From: Wenzhouxiangella sp. XN201 | GTDB taxonomy: Bacteria; Pseudomonadota; Gammaproteobacteria; Xanthomonadales; Wenzhouxiangellaceae | NCBI RefSeq assembly: GCF_011008905.1 | Contig: NZ_JAAIVI010000019.1 | Span: forward strand, 1-64,000 | Reading direction: 5' to 3' | Length of the DNA: 64,000 nucleotides | Shown: in pieces, positions 60,356-64,000 of the stretch | How the letters are laid out: every line of letters begins with the position of its first letter | How positions within the stretch are numbered: position 1 is the stretch's first letter | The notes under the pieces: generated by a model | The model's database searches: none | What the model saw: the letters and a program-made list of their open reading frames with translations, nothing else | What the model was told of the DNA's origin: nothing | Translations under genes and position numbers: made by a program

Positions 60356-60790
60356 ATGAATCGTCTCATAGCCGCACTGTTCGCACTGCTGGCCACAACC
60401 GCCGCCGCCCAGGACACCGATGCCGAGGGCGAGCTGCGCCAGCTGCTCGATGAATTCATGGCCGGGGCCTCGGCCAACGACGCGGAAATGCACGATCGCT
60501 TCTGGTCCGAGGATCTGGTCTACACCAGTTCGTCCGGCAAGCGTTTCGGCAAGGCCGAAATCATGCAGGGTCTGGCCGAGGCGCCGGCGGAGCCGGAGCA
60601 GGCCGGCCCGACCTATTCAGCTCGGGCGGTCGAAACCCGGGTCTTCGGCGATACCGCGGTGATCACCTTCACGCTGGTGGCGAGCACCGACGGCGACGAG
60701 GAAACCCGCTATTTCAATACCGGCGTGTTCCGGCTCGACTCGGACCAGTGGCGGGCAGTTGCCTGGCAGGCCACGAAGGCCGTGGATTGA
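60356..60790 (+). CDS. Exported SnoaL/NTF2-like (DUF4440-type) protein
   Basis: A 144-residue protein with a signal peptide (MNRLIAALFALLATTAAAQD) and one NTF2-like domain: LLDEFMAGASANDAEMHDRF, LVYTSSSGKRFGKAEIMQGL, VFGDTAVITFTLV, RYFNTGVFRLDSDQWRAVAW. This matches DUF4440/SnoaL-like cone-fold proteins, which bind small ligands or act as mild hydrolases. Acting in the periplasm is expected. The ATG at 60356 fits the signal peptide. Confidence 0.85.
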   Translation: MNRLIAALFALLATTAAAQDTDAEGELRQLLDEFMAGASANDAEMHDRFWSEDLVYTSSSGKRFGKAEIMQGLAEAPAEPEQAGPTYSARAVETRVFGDTAVITFTLVASTDGDEETRYFNTGVFRLDSDQWRAVAWQATKAVD

Positions 60791-60803
60791 TCTTTTGAGT
60801 TGA

Positions 60804-61229
60804 TCACCGATTCTTCCGGCGCCAGCGCGGCGGGAAATGCACCCAGCTGAACGTCACCAGCGTGCCGAAGGCCGTATAGACCACGATAAACACCCACCAG
60901 GGCAGGTCGAGATACAGCAACTCGCCCAGCCAGTAGCCGATAAAGCCCTGGTCGTGATAGGTCTGCCCGGCCGCCCGCCGCAACTCCCCCTCCCAGACGG
61001 TTAGCGGACAAAGCTTTCCGAGCCAGGTCTGGACAACGATGTAGACGATGAGCACCAGGTGGATGCCCCGAAACCACAGGTTGCGCACCCAGTCCCAGCC
61101 ACGCACCCAGCCGATCAGCACGGCCAGCTGCCCGCCGATGACAAAGGCCACGAACAGCGCGTGGATGACCAGCACCACGTCGGCCAGCAGGCCGGGGAAT
61201 GGAAGGCTTTCGAAAAACGCCCGATTCAT
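60804..61229 (-). CDS. DUF2784 membrane protein
   Basis: A 141-residue protein with four transmembrane helices and the DUF2784 pattern: ADVVLVIHALFVAFVIGGQL, NLWFRGIHLVLIVYIVVQTW, CPLTVWEGELRRAAGQ and GFIGYWLGELLYLDLPWWVF. The family is uncharacterised. It is convergent with the NTF2-like gene. Confidence 0.92.
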   Translation of the reverse strand: MNRAFFESLPFPGLLADVVLVIHALFVAFVIGGQLAVLIGWVRGWDWVRNLWFRGIHLVLIVYIVVQTWLGKLCPLTVWEGELRRAAGQTYHDQGFIGYWLGELLYLDLPWWVFIVVYTAFGTLVTFSWVHFPPRWRRKNR

Positions 61230-61341
61230 GCATACATGTTAGCCGCCCCAGGTGTCCATTTCTCTGTCGCGCGGCGGGTCGCCTTGACGTTTCGTTCACG
61301 CCGCCCCACCTGATAAAGCAGACTCATCGCTTGCCCGAGCC

Positions 61342-62847
61342 ATGCCCACCCGGTCCGACCTCAAGCCGCTCCTGTCCCTGAGCGTCTCCGGCGAGGTGTC
61401 GACCAAGTCGGCGCAGACTCGCCGGCGCTTTCACCGCCAGCTGCGCGGCAATCTCGGAGCGGCGCTCAGGCAACACGGCTACGAGCCCCGGATCGTCGAC
61501 CGCCGCGATCGCATCGACATCACCGAGGTGCCGGCCGAAGCGGCGCCCGTGCTGACGCGCGTGTTCGGCGTGCAGGCGGTGCGCGTGGCCCATTCCATGG
61601 GCTGGTCTTCGCTCGACGAGCTTGTCGAGACAGGCGTCAAGCTGTTTGCCGGCGAAGTTGAGAGTCGGCGCTTCGCCGTGCGTCCGCGGCGCGTCGGCAA
61701 TTCCGGCCAGCCGCGCGGCTTCAACACCGATCTGGCCCGTCGCCTGGGCGCGCGACTGGTCGAGTGCGGCGGACAGGTCGACCTGGACGACCCGGAAGTG
61801 GCGGTGCACGTCGAGATTCGACGCCATGACGCGGTGCTGTTTGCCAACCCCCTGCCCGGTCCCGGTGGCCTGCCGCTGGGCACCGAAGGCCGGGCCCTGA
61901 CGCTGATTTCCGGCGGCTTCGATTCGGTCGTGGCCGCCTGGCAGATGTTGCTTCGGGGCCTGGACATGGACTTCGTGCTGTTCGACCTGGCCGGGCCGGA
62001 GCAGGTCAGCGGCGTACAGCGCGTGCTGGGCGAACTCGACCGACACTGGCTGGCCGGATCGCGCGCGCGACTGTTCGTGGTCGATTTTCGCCCGATCGTG
62101 GCCGAGTTGCGAAACAAGGTCGGCGGACAGTACTGGCAGGTACTGCTCAAGCGCCTGATGATGCGCGCGGCCGAACCGCTGGCCCGACGCACCGGTGCCG
62201 GCGCACTGATCACGGGCGAGGCCCTGGGCCAGGTTTCCTCGCAGACCCTGGCCAATCTCGGCGCGATCACTGCCCACACCGACATGCCCGTGCTGCGGCC
62301 GCTGGTGGGGTTCAACAAGAACGAGATCATGGATCGTGCCCGCGCCATCGGTACCTTCGAGGCCAGTGCCGGCAACGCCGAGTTCTGCGCGCTCGACGGC
62401 GGCCGGCCGGTGACCAGCGGACGGGCGCGCGATCTCGACCGACTTGAAGGCTCGCTCGATCTGACCCTGCTCGACCGACTGGTCGAGGAAGCACGGGTGA
62501 TCGAACGATCCGAATTCGGCCGCATCGAGCCCGACGAGGTATCGCTCGAGCGGGTCCCCGAGGGCATGGCCGTGATCGACCTGCGCGAGGAGCAGGCCCA
62601 CGCCGACTGGCACTGGCCCGGGGCCATCCAGCTCGACTTCGATCGTGCCTGCCGATTTGCCGGCGCCCTGCCGAAGGATCGCGATTACCTGCTGGTGTGC
62701 GAATTCGGCCTCAAGAGCGCCTGGCTGGCCGAGACCATGCGACGTGAAGGCTTCCGCGCCTGGAGCTTCCGCGGCGGCATTCGCCGTCTCGAAGCCCACG
62801 CGCGCGCCGTGGGTGTGGACGAAGCGAGTGCCTCGCCGGCCGCTTAA
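61342..62847 (+). CDS. thiI: tRNA 4-thiouridine sulfurtransferase ThiI with rhodanese domain
   Basis: The 501-residue enzyme has an N-terminal ferredoxin-like/THUMP region, the PP-loop ATP motif SGGFDS (190-195), LVGFNKNEIMDRARAIGTFE, Cys349 in AEFCAL, and a C-terminal rhodanese domain with Cys453 in LLVCEFGLKS. ThiI uses a persulfide on the rhodanese Cys to make s4U8 in tRNA; the second Cys resolves it. Both cysteines are present, so sulfur transfer should work. It is convergent with the SDR gene, overlapping it by four bases. Confidence 0.96.
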   Translation: MPTRSDLKPLLSLSVSGEVSTKSAQTRRRFHRQLRGNLGAALRQHGYEPRIVDRRDRIDITEVPAEAAPVLTRVFGVQAVRVAHSMGWSSLDELVETGVKLFAGEVESRRFAVRPRRVGNSGQPRGFNTDLARRLGARLVECGGQVDLDDPEVAVHVEIRRHDAVLFANPLPGPGGLPLGTEGRALTLISGGFDSVVAAWQMLLRGLDMDFVLFDLAGPEQVSGVQRVLGELDRHWLAGSRARLFVVDFRPIVAELRNKVGGQYWQVLLKRLMMRAAEPLARRTGAGALITGEALGQVSSQTLANLGAITAHTDMPVLRPLVGFNKNEIMDRARAIGTFEASAGNAEFCALDGGRPVTSGRARDLDRLEGSLDLTLLDRLVEEARVIERSEFGRIEPDEVSLERVPEGMAVIDLREEQAHADWHWPGAIQLDFDRACRFAGALPKDRDYLLVCEFGLKSAWLAETMRREGFRAWSFRGGIRRLEAHARAVGVDEASASPAA

Positions 62848-63587
62848 CCGTAGCGCGCAATCATCCGCAGGGGCAGAATCTTGAGCAGCCAGCCAATCGG
62901 CCGCCAGGGCCAGGCCGGTACGCAGGCCGTGGTCTTTTCGGCCTCGATCGCCCGCACCATGGCGCGGCTGCCGGTTTGGGCGTCGACTTCGAAAGGCATC
63001 TTGTCGGCGTCTTCATTGAGCTCGGTTCGAATGAAACCCGGCAGCAGGGTGGTGACCTTGATCGGGGTGTTCATCAGCTCGGCGCGGATCCCCTCGGCCA
63101 GGTGCGACAGGCCGGCCTTGCTGGCGGCATAGGCGGTCATCGAACGCGGCAGACCGCGCACCGCGCTCATCGAGGAGACCAACACCAGGTGCCCGCGACC
63201 CTGCGCGCGGAAGATTTCGACGGCCGCTTCGCACTGGGCCAGGGCGGCGACCAGGTTGGTCTCCATCACGCGGCGATTGTGCTCGAAGTGTCCGGTGCCG
63301 ATACGCCGCCCGTCGCCAACGCCGGCATTGACGATGACCCGGTCTAGCGAACCGAGTACAGCGGTAAAATCACGGAACACCTCGAACACCCGATCGTGAT
63401 CGTTCACGTCCAGATCGCGCAACTCTACCCGGACGTCGTGCTGCGCCATCAGTTCCTTGCGCAGGGTTTTGAGCCGTTCCACGCGACGGGCGCACAGGGC
63501 CAGGTTGTGGCCGGCCGCGGCGAACTCGCGCGCCATGCCTTCGCCCAGCCCGGAACTCGCCCCGGTAATCAGGATGTTCTTGCTCAA
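62844..63587 (-). CDS. Short-chain dehydrogenase/reductase
   Basis: A 247-residue SDR with the cofactor loop ITGASSGLGEGMA (TGxxxGxG), NAGVGDG, the active-site MSAVRGLPRSMTAYAASKAG (Ser, Tyr-x-x-x-Lys) and a hydrophobic C-terminal segment (WLLKILPLRMIARYG). The ARR after the first strand suggests NADP(H). The substrate is unknown. Its ATG overlaps the stop of the upstream GGDEF gene by four bases, so the two are translationally coupled. Confidence 0.93.
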   Translation of the reverse strand: MSKNILITGASSGLGEGMAREFAAAGHNLALCARRVERLKTLRKELMAQHDVRVELRDLDVNDHDRVFEVFRDFTAVLGSLDRVIVNAGVGDGRRIGTGHFEHNRRVMETNLVAALAQCEAAVEIFRAQGRGHLVLVSSMSAVRGLPRSMTAYAASKAGLSHLAEGIRAELMNTPIKVTTLLPGFIRTELNEDADKMPFEVDAQTGSRAMVRAIEAEKTTACVPAWPWRPIGWLLKILPLRMIARYG

Positions 63588-64000
63588 GTTGCTCCCTCGG
63601 TCGTCGGACCGGCCACACGATCGCGACCGGCGCGCTTGGCCGCGAGCAGCGCGGCATCCGCTCGATCGAAGGCCTGGGTGACCGATTCGGTCGGACCGAT
63701 CTCGACGACGCTGAACGTGGCCGAAAAGGTCTCGGCGTGATCATTGAAAGAGATGTCATGGAACGTTCGCCGTAGCTGCTCACAGCGCTCGGCCGCCTGC
63801 TGGGCATCGCAGCCACTCATCAGCAGCATGAACTCATCGCCGCCGAAACGACCAAACAGATCGCCGCGCCGCATATGGTGACCCACACGATCGGCCGCTT
63901 CCACGAGCACGGCGTCGCCAACCAGGTGCCCCAGGTCGTCGTTGATCTGCTTGAAACGGTCGATGTCGAAGATGACCAGCGTCGCGGGCTCTCCCGATCG
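63584..64000 (-). CDS. GGDEF-domain protein, 5' end beyond the window
   Basis: The minus-strand frame is open to the window edge. The visible part is the second half of a diguanylate cyclase domain: IFDIDRFKQINDDLGHLVGD, RFGGDEFMLLMSG, and the end DAALLAAKRAGRDRV. The metal-binding FDIDRFK and GGDEF are intact, so cyclic di-GMP synthesis is likely. Sensor domains lie outside the window. It overlaps the SDR gene by four bases. Confidence 0.9.
   Translation of the reverse strand, partial: RSGEPATLVIFDIDRFKQINDDLGHLVGDAVLVEAADRVGHHMRRGDLFGRFGGDEFMLLMSGCDAQQAAERCEQLRRTFHDISFNDHAETFSATFSVVEIGPTESVTQAFDRADAALLAAKRAGRDRVAGPTTEGAT

Overview
The window is GC-rich, densely coded chromosomal DNA from a gammaproteobacterium. 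The best guess is the Xanthomonadales/Wenzhouxiangella neighbourhood, a family-level inference that a genome comparison would have to settle. Pointers are an ECF sigma factor overlapping a transmembrane Ser/Thr kinase, S9 and S46 secreted peptidases, a TonB-dependent receptor, perfect CRP/Clp-type TGTGA-N6-TCACA sites, secreted proteins ending in an F-x-D-x-F-E tail, and dispersed GTCCCGGCTC...GGCCGGGAC intergenic palindromes. No plasmid, prophage or CRISPR features are visible.

Layout. 1-7.9 kb: minus-strand genes for envelope and housekeeping functions (fasciclin protein between 77-bp direct repeats, S9 peptidase, MtfA-like peptidase, polysaccharide deacetylase, Bax-like glucosaminidase, DUF2235 hydrolase, EF-hand protein). 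7.9-16.4 kb: two sigma-factor modules. The first sigma gene has had its 3' end replaced by a 266-bp MITE-like element and is followed by a DUF6768 membrane protein. The second is an ECF factor translationally coupled to a TPR Ser/Thr kinase, followed by a secreted Hcp-like protein and two secreted repeat proteins. A tRNA-Arg(UCG) lies between the modules. 16.7-25.3 kb: the most unusual region. A Ser/Thr kinase, a 735-aa protein of unknown function, a 148-aa protein, a TIR-TM-TPR protein and a SLOG-like four-TM protein follow each other on one strand with overlapping or short junctions, and perfect CRP-type sites lie before the kinase and before the 148-aa gene. This looks like a kinase/TIR/SLOG signalling or conflict system.

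25.4-34.3 kb: accessory region with HipBA and YefM-YoeB toxin-antitoxin pairs carrying visible operators, MscL, an MBL hydrolase, an Smr gene broken by a 182-bp palindromic element, and a nuclease cluster (PD-(D/E)xK protein, nuclease-DUF2075 helicase-like protein with a perfect palindrome upstream, and an HNH endonuclease resembling phosphorothioate-DNA readers). 34.3-50 kb: metabolism and signalling (esterase, MazG-like hydrolase, S46 peptidase, persulfide dioxygenase-like MBL, PhnD-type binding protein coupled to a GGDEF-EAL enzyme, OsmC, diiron protein, two-component system with a multi-PAS hybrid kinase, Tat-type FAD oxidoreductase, AbrB-Doc pair). 50-64 kb: TonB receptor divergent from a DUF305-LVIVD fusion, periplasmic Pcm, a spermidine-synthase-like membrane protein, small proteins, ThiI, an SDR enzyme and a GGDEF gene cut by the window edge.

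Themes are layered signalling (three or four sigma/kinase/c-di-GMP modules) and mobile palindromic elements that have rewritten the 3' ends of at least two genes. All assignments come from reading translations and motifs by eye; no database search was possible.
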